Shown piece after piece: positions 43,138-49,841 of a stretch of DNA of 64,000 bases. The stretch is from Clostridiales bacterium PH28_bin88 (GTDB lineage: Bacteria > Bacillota > PH28-bin88): NCBI GenBank assembly GCA_000987045.1, contig LAKY01000051.1, forward strand, positions 44,627 to 108,626, written 5' to 3'. Under the pieces are notes generated by a model, which was not told the origin of the DNA, made no database searches, and was given only the letters and a program-made list of their open reading frames with translations. The position numbers and the translations under genes are program-made. Each line of letters opens with the position of its first letter. Within the stretch, counting starts at the first letter, position 1.

Positions 43138-43687
43138 TCCAGTCACCCCCGTAGAGATTATTGATAGACTGCCGGAAGTAGCCTTCCAGCCACTCCAGCA
43201 CCTTGGGATGGTCTATGGGCACGTCCTCCAGCCGCCGCCGCGCGTCCCCGGCGCTGAATTCAAAGGTGTTACCGTCCACGGTATGGCGGTAAACAAGACC
43301 CAGGTCCGGACTGCCCGCCAGGATTACGATCAGCGTAGCAGCCATATTCCCCAGGGGCTCCCTGTCCCAGTGGCTGTGCTGGAAGGTGACAGTGACCATG
43401 GTCCCCTCGCCCTCCCGGGACTCCAGCATGAGTTCCCCCCCGCACTGCTCCGCCGCAGCCTTGAAGAGAGCGAGCCCCAGGCCGACCCGCCGCGTAGAGC
43501 GGGTGGTGTAAAAGGGGTCTGCAGCCCGCCGCAGCGCTTCACCGTCCATGCCGCGTCCGTTGTCCCGCACCCGCACTACCAGGGTGTCGGCGTGCCGGTC
43601 CTCGCAAACCTCAATCTCAATCCGGTTTGCCCCCGCCTCCAGGGAGTTCCGTACCAGGTCCAGGACGTGTAATGAAATCTCGCGCAT
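42980..43687 (-). CDS. Histidine kinase-like ATPase domain protein of the hydrogenase operon
   Basis: A GHKL-fold protein with N-box LDLVRNSLEAGANRIEI near residue 9, G1 box DNGRGM near 43 and GLGLAL near 69, but no His-phosphorylation domain or sensor. Homologous genes sit between NuoE and the thioredoxin-like ferredoxin in other Clostridia. The role is unknown. The family-like part ends near residue 180 (NNLYGG). The last 53 residues are Gly/Arg-rich and read through the ferredoxin gene out of frame. One extra G in the G5 tract near 43146 would give a TGA there, so a frameshift or sequencing slip is likely. Confidence 0.8.
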   Translation of the reverse strand: MREISLHVLDLVRNSLEAGANRIEIEVCEDRHADTLVVRVRDNGRGMDGEALRRAADPFYTTRSTRRVGLGLALFKAAAEQCGGELMLESREGEGTMVTVTFQHSHWDREPLGNMAATLIVILAGSPDLGLVYRHTVDGNTFEFSAGDARRRLEDVPIDHPKVLEWLEGYFRQSINNLYGGDWNDQVAGGTGSFTPEGAGRVAAAGGRYRNQGRRRHGDLRYRCRGPRGDGGHPG

Positions 43688-43699
43688 GATCCACTCACC

Positions 43700-44182
43700 C
43701 TATTCGTACTTTTGCAGGATAGCCGGCAGGCGGTCCGGTTTCAGGCGTGCGTGTACGTCCTCGCCCACCATCATTACGGGCCCCAGCCCGCAAGCCCCCA
43801 GGCACCGCACCACTTCCATGGAAAACTTGCCGTCCCCGGTGGTGTCCCCCGCCCCGACGCCCAGTTCCTTTTCCAGCCGGTCCAGCACCCGGTTGCTGCC
43901 ACGCACATAGCAGGCCGTCCCCTTGCAAACGCTGATCTTGTGTTTTCCTTTGGGCTTCAGCGAAAAGAAGGAGTAAAAGGAGACCACCCCGTAAACCTCG
44001 CCCAGGGAGACTCCCAATCCCTCCGCCACCCGCCGCTGTACCTCCTCGGGCAGGTAGCCGAAAAGCTCCTGGGCCTTGTGCAGTACCTGGATCAGCCCGT
44101 TGGGCTGTCCCCTGTGAGGCTCGATAATCCGGTCTAACTGGTGATACAACTCCTGTTCACACTGGCAGCCGTTTCCCGACAT
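43700..44182 (-). CDS. hydC: NuoE/HydC-type [2Fe-2S] subunit (second set)
   Basis: A 160-aa thioredoxin-fold [2Fe-2S] protein. The N-terminal helices (LIQVLHKAQELFGYLP near 42) are followed by ligands C-x4-C in VCKGTACYV near 84 and C-x3-C in RCLGACGLGP near 126. I chose the ATG at 44182 (MSGNGCQCEQ) because GGGAGGG lies 8 bases upstream. The longer frame lies in repetitive intergenic DNA. It should serve the NuoF-GltD/HydA2 complex. Confidence 0.93.
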   Translation of the reverse strand: MSGNGCQCEQELYHQLDRIIEPHRGQPNGLIQVLHKAQELFGYLPEEVQRRVAEGLGVSLGEVYGVVSFYSFFSLKPKGKHKISVCKGTACYVRGSNRVLDRLEKELGVGAGDTTGDGKFSMEVVRCLGACGLGPVMMVGEDVHARLKPDRLPAILQKYE

Positions 44183-44235
44183 GTAAGATCCCTCCCGTTT
44201 AGTGACTAGTGACGAATAATTAGTGACTAACACCT

Positions 44236-44260
44236 GGTACAGAACCGGGTATCCTGTACC
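44236..44260. repeat. Inverted repeat in the PHP-NuoE gap
   Basis: GGTACAG (44236-44242) and CTGTACC (44254-44260) pair perfectly around an 11-base loop. It sits beside short GTGACTA repeats (44204-44230). No T-run follows on the minus strand. It marks the only gap above 80 bases among the first genes of the hydrogenase operon. Confidence 0.4.
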
Positions 44261-44268
44261 TCTCTGCG

Positions 44269-45018
44269 TTATCCCGGTATCACCACCTTTCTTCCCCCCT
44301 CCCCCCGGAAGGCCAGTTCCAGTTCCCCCGGGGTGGCATCCTTGATGTAAAAGACCGTCCGCCCGGTCCCCAGGTCTGCCAGGTAGTGGGCGTCGGAAGA
44401 AACCACCAGCACATAGCCCATCAGGGCGTTCAATTTCCGGTAGGCTTCCCGCGGTGACATGCGGGGAGTAATCTCCACCGCTTTAAAGCCCAATTCCGGT
44501 GGGATAAAGCCCAGGTGGCCTACCAGGCTGAAGGCCGGCCGGTCCACATGGGCGGGGATACATAGACCCCCCAGGCCCCTGACCCCCTCCACCGCCTCAT
44601 TCACCCCGATATCGGCGGAGGTTAACAACAGCCGCTCTACCCGGCCCACCACCCGGTCATGGCTGTCCGCAACCAGTTGGGCGCCGAATACCCGCTCGTC
44701 GTTCAAGCGAGCCGGCAGGCGGCGGTAGATCACCTCCTGCCAGGCCAGCACCTGCTCCAGGCGCTGGAAGAGGCAGATCAGGTGAACGTCCTCCCGCGTC
44801 TGCACCTCCATCCCCGGCAACACCCGGACGGGGAAGTCCCTGGCTGCTTCCAAGACCGCCCCAACGTTCTCCGCCGTGTTGTGGTCGGTGATGGCGATCA
44901 GGTCCAGCCCCTGCCGGGCAGCCTCCGCCAGGAGCGCCCGGGGGGTCATCTCCTCCCCCGCGCACGGGGAAAGGGCGGTATGCATGTGCAGGTTGGCCGC
45001 ATAGGTCCTCAGTACCAT
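44269..45018 (-). CDS. PHP-domain metal-dependent phosphoesterase
   Basis: A 249-aa PHP-fold protein with metal ligands in NLHMHTALSPC near residue 9 and AITDHNTAEN near 42. GMEVQTREDVHLICLF lies near 68, CIPAHVDRPAF near 152 and VVSSDAHYLADLG near 208. Members of this branch sit beside Fe-hydrogenase-like and RsbW-like proteins in many Clostridia, possibly as phosphatases in a signalling pathway. The substrate is unknown. It is 25 bases from the upstream gene. Confidence 0.85.
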   Translation of the reverse strand: MVLRTYAANLHMHTALSPCAGEEMTPRALLAEAARQGLDLIAITDHNTAENVGAVLEAARDFPVRVLPGMEVQTREDVHLICLFQRLEQVLAWQEVIYRRLPARLNDERVFGAQLVADSHDRVVGRVERLLLTSADIGVNEAVEGVRGLGGLCIPAHVDRPAFSLVGHLGFIPPELGFKAVEITPRMSPREAYRKLNALMGYVLVVSSDAHYLADLGTGRTVFYIKDATPGELELAFRGEGGRKVVIPG

Positions 45019-45043
45019 CGTTCACGCTCCGGATTAATCGTTT

Positions 45044-46735
45044 TCACTTGATGCGGCCCAGGCTGGAGTAAAGCCTGCCCGTCGCCTCGAAGGTGGGTAA
45101 TTTAGTGCGGAGGATCACTACCCGCTCCTGTTCAGCCTTGATCAAGGTCTCGGAGTCCGGCTCTTTTCCACCCGTCACCACCACCGCGCTCAAGTTCAGC
45201 AGGCTGGCCACCGCCACAATGTTGGGATGGGTCTGAATCGTAAACCATACGTTGCCTTCTTTAGCAGAGGCCATGGTATCGCTTAAGAGGTCTGAGCAAT
45301 AAGCCCCCGTTACCCGTTGGCCCAATAAATCCTGTCCAACCAGGACCTCCGCCTGGAGCGATTCCACCACTTCACCCACCGTCACAGCCTGTTTAACCTC
45401 CTCCCGCCCGGCCGCCACTTTCCCCATGGCAGGCGGTACTTTTTGTGCCAGTTCCACCATCTCTTCAGCCAGGGAACGGACCCGTTCCCGGAGTTTGAAG
45501 ATACAGTCGGTCTCCAGGGCCATGCCCCTGACAATATCCTCAGCCAGGGCGCGGCAGTTGGGCGAGCCGCAGGACCCACAGTCCAGGCCGGGCAATTCAC
45601 TAACTGTCCGCTCCAGCATCGCCATTTTGGAAATGGCCTTGCCGGTGTCCTCATCCAGTTGCATTACCGCCCGGGGGACTAACGGCTCCTTCATCCGGAA
45701 ATAGTCACGGGATATCTGGTCAAGGATTTCGCCTTTACTCTCTCCCCCCTCCCTGGACTGGAACTTTTCCGCCAGCTGGCGGACCTGCACTCTTGCCACG
45801 AAGGGGTTCTGTACCACCAGCGGCCCACCGATACAACCCCCTACGCACGCCTGGGCCTCCAGGTAATCGATCTGCCCCAGCCCTCCCTTTTCCACCTCTT
45901 CCAGTACGCTGATGACGCTGTGGATACCATCGACTGCCAGGAGAGAGCCACCACCGATGGCCACATTTTCGCCTCCCGCCCTTCCCCAGCCGATCCCGGT
46001 TCCCGATGAACGGTGCAGGTCAGGTCTTTCTTTAACCTGCCGCAATTGCTTCCGCGCTTCTCCGTATACCACCGACATGGAGAGCACCCCGTCGACCCAG
46101 GCACTCTCTCCCCCCAGGGGCTGTTTTACCGCGGTAACCTTGGCAGGACAGGGGCTGATGAAAAAGGTCCCTACCTCTGCCGCAGGCAGCCCTGTTTGGC
46201 GGCAGGCTTCCTCCTTGGCCATCCTGGCGGCTACTTCCATGGGCGTTTTAACGGGAATAACATGGGGCAACAACCCGGGAAATCTGACCTGCATCAACCG
46301 CACAACTGCCGGGCAGGCGGATGAAATTAACGGCCGTTTTTTTTCTCCCCGGCTTAAGGTTTCCCTGATGGCCAGGGTCACCGCCTCGGCGCTCAAGGCC
46401 ACCTCGTAAACGTGGTCGAACCCGATGGCCAACAGCGCCGCCAGCACCCGGGCGGGCATCACCTCCCGGTTAAACTGGCCGTAAAAGGAGGGGGCAGGCA
46501 AGGCGATCCTGTACTTGAATTCCGCCAGCCGTTCAAGGCCGTCGGTCACCGCCACCTTGGCGTGGTTTGGGCAGATGCGGATGCACTCGCCACAGTCGAT
46601 ACATCGCTCCTCCAGGATATGAGCCTTTCCTTCCCGTACCCTGATGGCTTCGGTGGGACACTTCTTGATACAGTTGGTGCAGCCCTTACAGTGTTCTTTG
46701 TCCAGGGTGACGGAATGATAATAACTTGTCTTCAA
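45044..46735 (-). CDS. Group D-like [FeFe] hydrogenase homologue with Fe-S and DRTGG domains
   Basis: A 563-aa multi-domain protein. Two N-terminal [4Fe-4S] motifs (CKGCTNCIKKC, CIDCGECIRIC) precede an H-cluster-like domain with altered loops: L1 SSACPAV near 139, L2 SPCPAKV near 194 and L3 CVGGCIGGP near 297. After it come a FeS motif CGSCGSPNCRALAED near 385 and a C-terminal DRTGG domain (about 445-560). L1 has a single Cys, and catalytic-site residues differ from true HydA, so a sensory/regulatory role is more likely than H2 turnover. The TTG at 46735 follows GGGGAGG by 7 bases. Confidence 0.9.
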   Translation of the reverse strand: MKTSYYHSVTLDKEHCKGCTNCIKKCPTEAIRVREGKAHILEERCIDCGECIRICPNHAKVAVTDGLERLAEFKYRIALPAPSFYGQFNREVMPARVLAALLAIGFDHVYEVALSAEAVTLAIRETLSRGEKKRPLISSACPAVVRLMQVRFPGLLPHVIPVKTPMEVAARMAKEEACRQTGLPAAEVGTFFISPCPAKVTAVKQPLGGESAWVDGVLSMSVVYGEARKQLRQVKERPDLHRSSGTGIGWGRAGGENVAIGGGSLLAVDGIHSVISVLEEVEKGGLGQIDYLEAQACVGGCIGGPLVVQNPFVARVQVRQLAEKFQSREGGESKGEILDQISRDYFRMKEPLVPRAVMQLDEDTGKAISKMAMLERTVSELPGLDCGSCGSPNCRALAEDIVRGMALETDCIFKLRERVRSLAEEMVELAQKVPPAMGKVAAGREEVKQAVTVGEVVESLQAEVLVGQDLLGQRVTGAYCSDLLSDTMASAKEGNVWFTIQTHPNIVAVASLLNLSAVVVTGGKEPDSETLIKAEQERVVILRTKLPTFEATGRLYSSLGRIK

Positions 46736-46739
46736 CTCC

Positions 46740-47177
46740 TCACCTCCCCGGGTCCAGCAATTGTCCGGTTTTCTTATCCTGGATCACAATACGCACCATG
46801 GTCCCCCGTCCCACCTCTGACTGAATTTCCAGGAAGTCAGAACATTTTTTGATATTGGGAAGTCCCATCCCGGCCCCAAAGCCCATTTCCCGTACCGCCG
46901 GAGGAGCGGTGGAGTATCCTTCCCGCATGGCCTGTTCGATATCGGCAATGCCCGGTCCCCTGTCGCAGGCCTCCAGTTCCACGCGGGAAGGGTAAAAACG
47001 TGCCCGCAGGACACCGCCGTAACTGTGAATCACCATGTTCATTTCCGCCTCGTAAGCGGCAATGGCCGCCCGCCTAACCGCTTCAGGGGAAAAGCCGATT
47101 TGCTTCAGCGTGTGTTTGATGCGGCTTGCTCCCTCGCCTGCCGCCCTGAAGTCCATCCCCCGGATGGTAAACTCCAT
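46740..47177 (-). CDS. RsbW-like anti-sigma/serine kinase ATPase
   Basis: A 145-aa GHKL ATPase resembling RsbW/SpoIIAB. It has an N-box AAIAAYEAEMNMVIHSYGG near residue 35, G1 box CDRGPGIADIEQAM near 73 and GFGAGMGLPNIKK near 98, with a C-terminal VGRGTMVRI strand. It may phosphorylate or sequester a partner in a switch with the neighbouring DRTGG and Fe-S proteins. I chose the ATG at 47177 (GGGGAAGGG site). An ATG at 47213 next to a G6 tract is a possible alternative. Confidence 0.82.
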   Translation of the reverse strand: MEFTIRGMDFRAAGEGASRIKHTLKQIGFSPEAVRRAAIAAYEAEMNMVIHSYGGVLRARFYPSRVELEACDRGPGIADIEQAMREGYSTAPPAVREMGFGAGMGLPNIKKCSDFLEIQSEVGRGTMVRIVIQDKKTGQLLDPGR

Positions 47178-47216
47178 TTCCAACCCTTCCCCGCCGGAGT
47201 TCATCCCGCTCATGGC

Positions 47217-47558
47217 TTACGCCCCCCGCAGGCCCGCCAGGAATAACAGCCCACAACTGTCAAAGAGGAGTTTATCTGTGGTCATCACAGGAATTCCTTT
47301 TTCTTTGGCCAGTTCCACCAGTTCCCCCTCGGGGAGTTTGCCCCGCACGAACACCACCGCCTGGGCGTCAATGATCTCCGCCGTGCGCACCACCTGAGAG
47401 TGGATCAAGCCGGTAAGCAGGAGTCCTTTAGGTTTGGCAAAGACCAGGTAGTCGCTCATCAAGTCGCTGGCAAATCCCCCGGACACTTCGCGATCCAAGT
47501 ATTCGTCGCCCCAGATGACCCGGGCCTCCAATATTTTTTGTACTTCTCCCAGGGTCAC
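47217..47558 (-). CDS. DRTGG domain protein
   Basis: A 113-aa stand-alone DRTGG-type domain (TLGEVQKILEARVIWGDEYL at the start, SGGFASDLMSDYLVFA near 28, TTDKLLFDSCGLLF near 90). The domain is also found in the C-terminus of the group D-like protein downstream, which has a parallel TGAYCSDLLSDTMA segment, so the two may dimerise. GTG at 47558 follows AAAAGGGGGC by 7 bases. It is the first gene of the 19-kb hydrogenase gene series. Confidence 0.82.
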   Translation of the reverse strand: MTLGEVQKILEARVIWGDEYLDREVSGGFASDLMSDYLVFAKPKGLLLTGLIHSQVVRTAEIIDAQAVVFVRGKLPEGELVELAKEKGIPVMTTDKLLFDSCGLLFLAGLRGA

Positions 47559-47604
47559 CGGTTTCGCCCCCTTTTGAAATACTTTCACTAGACCCAGAAA
47601 TAAT

Positions 47605-47623
47605 ATTGTTAGAAAATTACAAT
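47605..47623. promoter_or_regulatory. Rex-like dyad overlapping the -10 box
   Basis: ATTGTTAGAAAATTACAAT is an imperfect 19-bp palindrome with ATTGT/ACAAT ends. It resembles the Rex operator TTGTTAAnnnnTTAACAA but has a spacer one base shorter. It covers the -10 box of the promoter candidate below. Rex senses NADH/NAD+ and commonly represses hydrogenase and fermentation genes. No rex gene is in the window, so assignment is tentative. Confidence 0.4.
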
Positions 47624-47643
47624 ATGCGTGATAGTGAACACAA
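47616..47643 (-). promoter_or_regulatory. Candidate sigma-A promoter of the hydrogenase operon
   Basis: On the minus strand TTGTGT (47643-47638) and TGTAAT (47621-47616) are 16 bases apart. The -35 is weak, the -10 good. A perfect 12-bp palindrome ACAAGTACTTGT (47640-47651) overlaps the -35 side and a Rex-like dyad overlaps the -10. Transcription would start about 50 bases before the DRTGG gene. Confidence 0.45.
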
Positions 47644-47651
47644 GTACTTGT
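47640..47651. promoter_or_regulatory. Perfect 12-bp palindrome ACAAGTACTTGT
   Basis: A self-complementary 12-mer directly at the -35 region of the hydrogenase operon promoter candidate. Its position suits an operator for a dimeric regulator. I cannot name the protein. Confidence 0.45.
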
Positions 47652-47660
47652 AAGATATGA

Positions 47661-47688
47661 AAAAAAGGCCGATACCGGGGTATCAGGC
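47661..47688 (-). terminator. Intrinsic terminator before the hydrogenase operon
   Basis: On the minus strand GCCTGATACC-CC-GGTATCGGC (one bulged T) is followed by TTTTTTT. It lies between the 70-aa gene and the hydrogenase operon promoter. It would stop read-through from the sigma-54 unit, or act as a regulated attenuator between the two. Confidence 0.75.
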
Positions 47689-47902
47689 TTTGGCCGAAGT
47701 GATGCTCAAGCTGCTCTGCTTCTATGATCATTTTATGCCGGACAATGATAAAACTTCCCTTTACCAGGCAAAAACCTTACAACCATCTCCAGTCGATTCG
47801 TGATTGTGTTCACATTCCCGTCAATTATAAGTATTGGACACTTCTTGCCAATTTCCTGCTTCCATCCGCTCAGGAATTAAAAAAAAAGAAAAAGACCACC
47901 CA

Positions 47903-47930
47903 AGCCCTCAAATCCAAGACCTTTTGAGGG
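47903..47930 (-). terminator. Terminator after the 70-aa gene
   Basis: GCCCTCAAA (47903-47911) and TTTGAGGGC (47922-47930) pair perfectly. On the minus strand the stem is followed after 10 bases by TCTTTTTCTTTTTTTT. It lies 70 bases after the stop of the gene at 48000. The intervening stretch 47689-47902 contains no further feature I can support. Confidence 0.65.
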
Positions 47931-47999
47931 CCCTGCAGTCGTTTTAACCATAAACCTTTGAGAGAGTGTTTCTAAAGTTTAACCCTACTTATAGCGTTT

Positions 48000-48212
48000 T
48001 CAGTTTTGGTTAATCCGGACCCTAATCAGTTCCCCCTGTTCACCATAAGTCACTTCCTCGGTAGCCACAAACCATTCCCAGTTGGAACGAAGGCAGTTAT
48101 AGCGCGCCTCGGCCCTGGCATACTCCTGGTCCGGGTCCCCTTGATTCTTGACTACCGTCAACTTGGCGGGAAGAGGAGGGAATACCGGTCGTTCTTCCTT
48201 GCGAATTGCCAT
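48000..48212 (-). CDS. 70-aa hypothetical protein under a sigma-54 promoter
   Basis: A small soluble protein (MAIRKEERPVFPPLPAKLT at the start; then acidic YARAEARYNCLR and basic LIRVRINQN). It has one Cys and no motif I recognise. The ATG at 48212 has a perfect AAAGGAGGTGG ribosome site 6 bases upstream. The gene is isolated between a sigma-54 promoter and two terminators, so it appears to be the primary target of the adjacent two-component system. It is basic at the N-terminus and rich in aromatic residues in the middle; function unknown. Confidence 0.75.
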   Translation of the reverse strand: MAIRKEERPVFPPLPAKLTVVKNQGDPDQEYARAEARYNCLRSNWEWFVATEEVTYGEQGELIRVRINQN

Positions 48213-48273
48213 TTGGTCCACCTCCTTTGCAATTTAATGTTTCCCCCTCAAGTCCTGGTTGCCAATAGTCATC

Positions 48274-48288
48274 GCAATTTTTGTGCCA
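48274..48288 (-). promoter_or_regulatory. Sigma-54 (-24/-12) promoter
   Basis: On the minus strand TGGCAC-AAAAA-TTGC matches the sigma-54 consensus TGGCACGNNNNTTGC at all core positions, with the obligatory GG-N10-GC spacing. It lies about 60 bases before the 70-aa gene. An NtrC-type activator is encoded directly upstream and a dyad symmetry lies about 150 bases upstream of the promoter. Confidence 0.88.
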
Positions 48289-48314
48289 CCCTTTGAAGAA
48301 CGCAAAAATAATCA

Positions 48315-48334
48315 GGGGCGCAATCTTGCGCCCC
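48315..48334 (-). terminator. Terminator of the response-regulator gene
   Basis: GGGGCGCAA-TC-TTGCGCCCC is a perfect 9-bp hairpin. On the minus strand it is followed by TGATTATTTTTG. It separates the sensor/regulator transcript from the sigma-54 promoter. Confidence 0.75.
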
Positions 48335-48419
48335 TTTAGATGCCAGCGAGATTATCCGTTTTGGGCTTTTAAGCTTTTAACTGTAATTTCAGGAGGCCCC
48401 CAAGACCCTTCCCTGTTGT

Positions 48420-48450
48420 CCAGGATTTTGGATCCCAGCCAAAATTCCGG
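48420..48450. promoter_or_regulatory. Dyad symmetry, candidate activator binding site
   Basis: CCAGGATTTTGG (48420-48431) and CCAAAATTCCGG (48439-48450) form 12-bp arms with two mismatches around 7 bases. The dyad lies 11 bases after the regulator stop and about 155 bases upstream of the -24/-12 promoter, the usual place for an enhancer site of an NtrC-family protein. Confidence 0.55.
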
Positions 48451-48460
48451 ATGGAGGGAT

Positions 48461-49828
48461 CTACTGGACGTCCAGACGCTTCATGATCTCGTTGAGGGTG
48501 GTGCGTTTTAGCCCCAGAAGTTCAGCCGCCCTGGCCTGCACCCCGCCGCTTTCCGCCAGCGCCTTGAGAATGAGTTCCCGCTGGAAATTGCTTACCGCTT
48601 CCTTGAAGGACATTCCTGCTTCAATTGGGCCAGTGCCGTCCTTCCTCGTCCACCCGTCCTGGAGTTCCTTGGGTAGGTCCGCGGGCGTGATCTCGCTCCC
48701 GTCGCACAGGATTACCGCTCGTTCAATGACGTTTTCCAGCTCCCGCACGTTCCCCGGCCAGGGATAAGCAGACAATAACCGGAGGGCTTCACGGGAAATC
48801 GAAGCTACCCCCCGGCCGGTCTTTTGCCGGTACTTGGACAGAAAGTGATTGGCCAGCAGCGGGATGTCCCCCTCCCGCCGGCGCAGCGGCGGCAAGGTAA
48901 CGGTAATGACGTTCAAACGGTAAAACAATTCAGGCCGGAACCCCCCTTCCGCCATGGCCCGCTCCAGGTCCCGGTTGGTGGCGGCCAGCACCCGCACGTC
49001 CACCTGCCGCGGCCGGGTTTCCCCCACCCGGATGAATTCGTGCTCCTGCAGCACTCTCAGGAGTTTTACCTGCATGGCCGGGCTGATGTCCCCGATCTCG
49101 TCCAGGAAGATGGTCCCCCCGTCCGCCTCCTCGAAAAGACCCTTTTTGGCCGCTACCGCCCCGGTGAAGGCGCCTCTGGTGTGGCCGAACAGCTCGCTTT
49201 CCAGCAGGTTTTCCGGGAGCGCCGCACAGTTGATGCTGACAAAGCTGCGCTGGCTGCGGTCGCTGTAACGGTGGAGCGCCCGGGCGATAAGTTCCTTGCC
49301 TGTCCCGTTTTCCCCCCTGATCAGCACAGTGCTTCCGGTCTTGGCCACCTTCTCCACCAGGCGATAGACCTGCCGCATGGCCGGGCTGTCGCCAATAATC
49401 TGGACCAGGCGGGGCCGCGTCTCCTTCAGCTCCTGCCTGAGGCGCCGGTTCTCCTCCATCAAGCGTCTTTGTTTCAACGCCTTGTCGATAATCACTTTAA
49501 TTTGGTCAATTTTAAAGGGCTTGGGCAGGTAGTCAAAGGCCCCTTTCTTCATCGCTTCCACGGCGGTTTCCACCGTGGAATAACCGGTGATCACCAGCAC
49601 CGCTAGGTTCGGGTCTTCCTCCCTGGCCAGTTCTAAGAGGCGCAAACCGTCCATCTCCGGCATCATCAGGTCTGTGATCAACAGGTCAAACCCTTTTTGC
49701 CTCAACAGTTCCAAGGCTTTGCGACCACTGTCCGCGGTCTCCAACTGGTACCCCTCCTGGGACAGGACCTCAGACAGGAAATCGCATACCTTTACCTCGT
49801 CGTCTACCACCAGGATCTTCTCCGGCAA
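48461..49828 (-). CDS. NtrC-family sigma-54 response regulator
   Basis: A 455-aa activator. The receiver domain (ILVVDDEVKVC, phospho-acceptor Asp in DLLITDLMMPEMDG near 53, Lys in LPKPFK near 104) is followed by AAA+. Walker A is IRGENGTGKELIARALH near 169, GHTRGAFTGAVAAKKG near 215 includes GAFTGA, and GGTIFLDEIGDI lies near 236. A Fis-type helix-turn-helix (RAAELLGLKRTTLNEIMKRL) is at the C-terminus. TTG at 49828 follows GGGGGGAGA. It is 13 bases from the sensor kinase gene, forming a two-component pair. Confidence 0.95.
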   Translation of the reverse strand: MPEKILVVDDEVKVCDFLSEVLSQEGYQLETADSGRKALELLRQKGFDLLITDLMMPEMDGLRLLELAREEDPNLAVLVITGYSTVETAVEAMKKGAFDYLPKPFKIDQIKVIIDKALKQRRLMEENRRLRQELKETRPRLVQIIGDSPAMRQVYRLVEKVAKTGSTVLIRGENGTGKELIARALHRYSDRSQRSFVSINCAALPENLLESELFGHTRGAFTGAVAAKKGLFEEADGGTIFLDEIGDISPAMQVKLLRVLQEHEFIRVGETRPRQVDVRVLAATNRDLERAMAEGGFRPELFYRLNVITVTLPPLRRREGDIPLLANHFLSKYRQKTGRGVASISREALRLLSAYPWPGNVRELENVIERAVILCDGSEITPADLPKELQDGWTRKDGTGPIEAGMSFKEAVSNFQRELILKALAESGGVQARAAELLGLKRTTLNEIMKRLDVQ

Positions 49829-49841
49829 TTCTTCTCCCCCC

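Noticed and set aside
42775..43146. Start of the thioredoxin-like ferredoxin at 43146 (MTGM...)
   Set aside because: That codon lies inside the G-rich ribosome site; the ATG at 43137 has correct spacing.
47640..47651. Palindrome ACAAGTACTTGT as a Rex site
   Set aside because: Lacks the TTGT-N10-ACAA arrangement of Rex operators; kept only as an unnamed palindrome.
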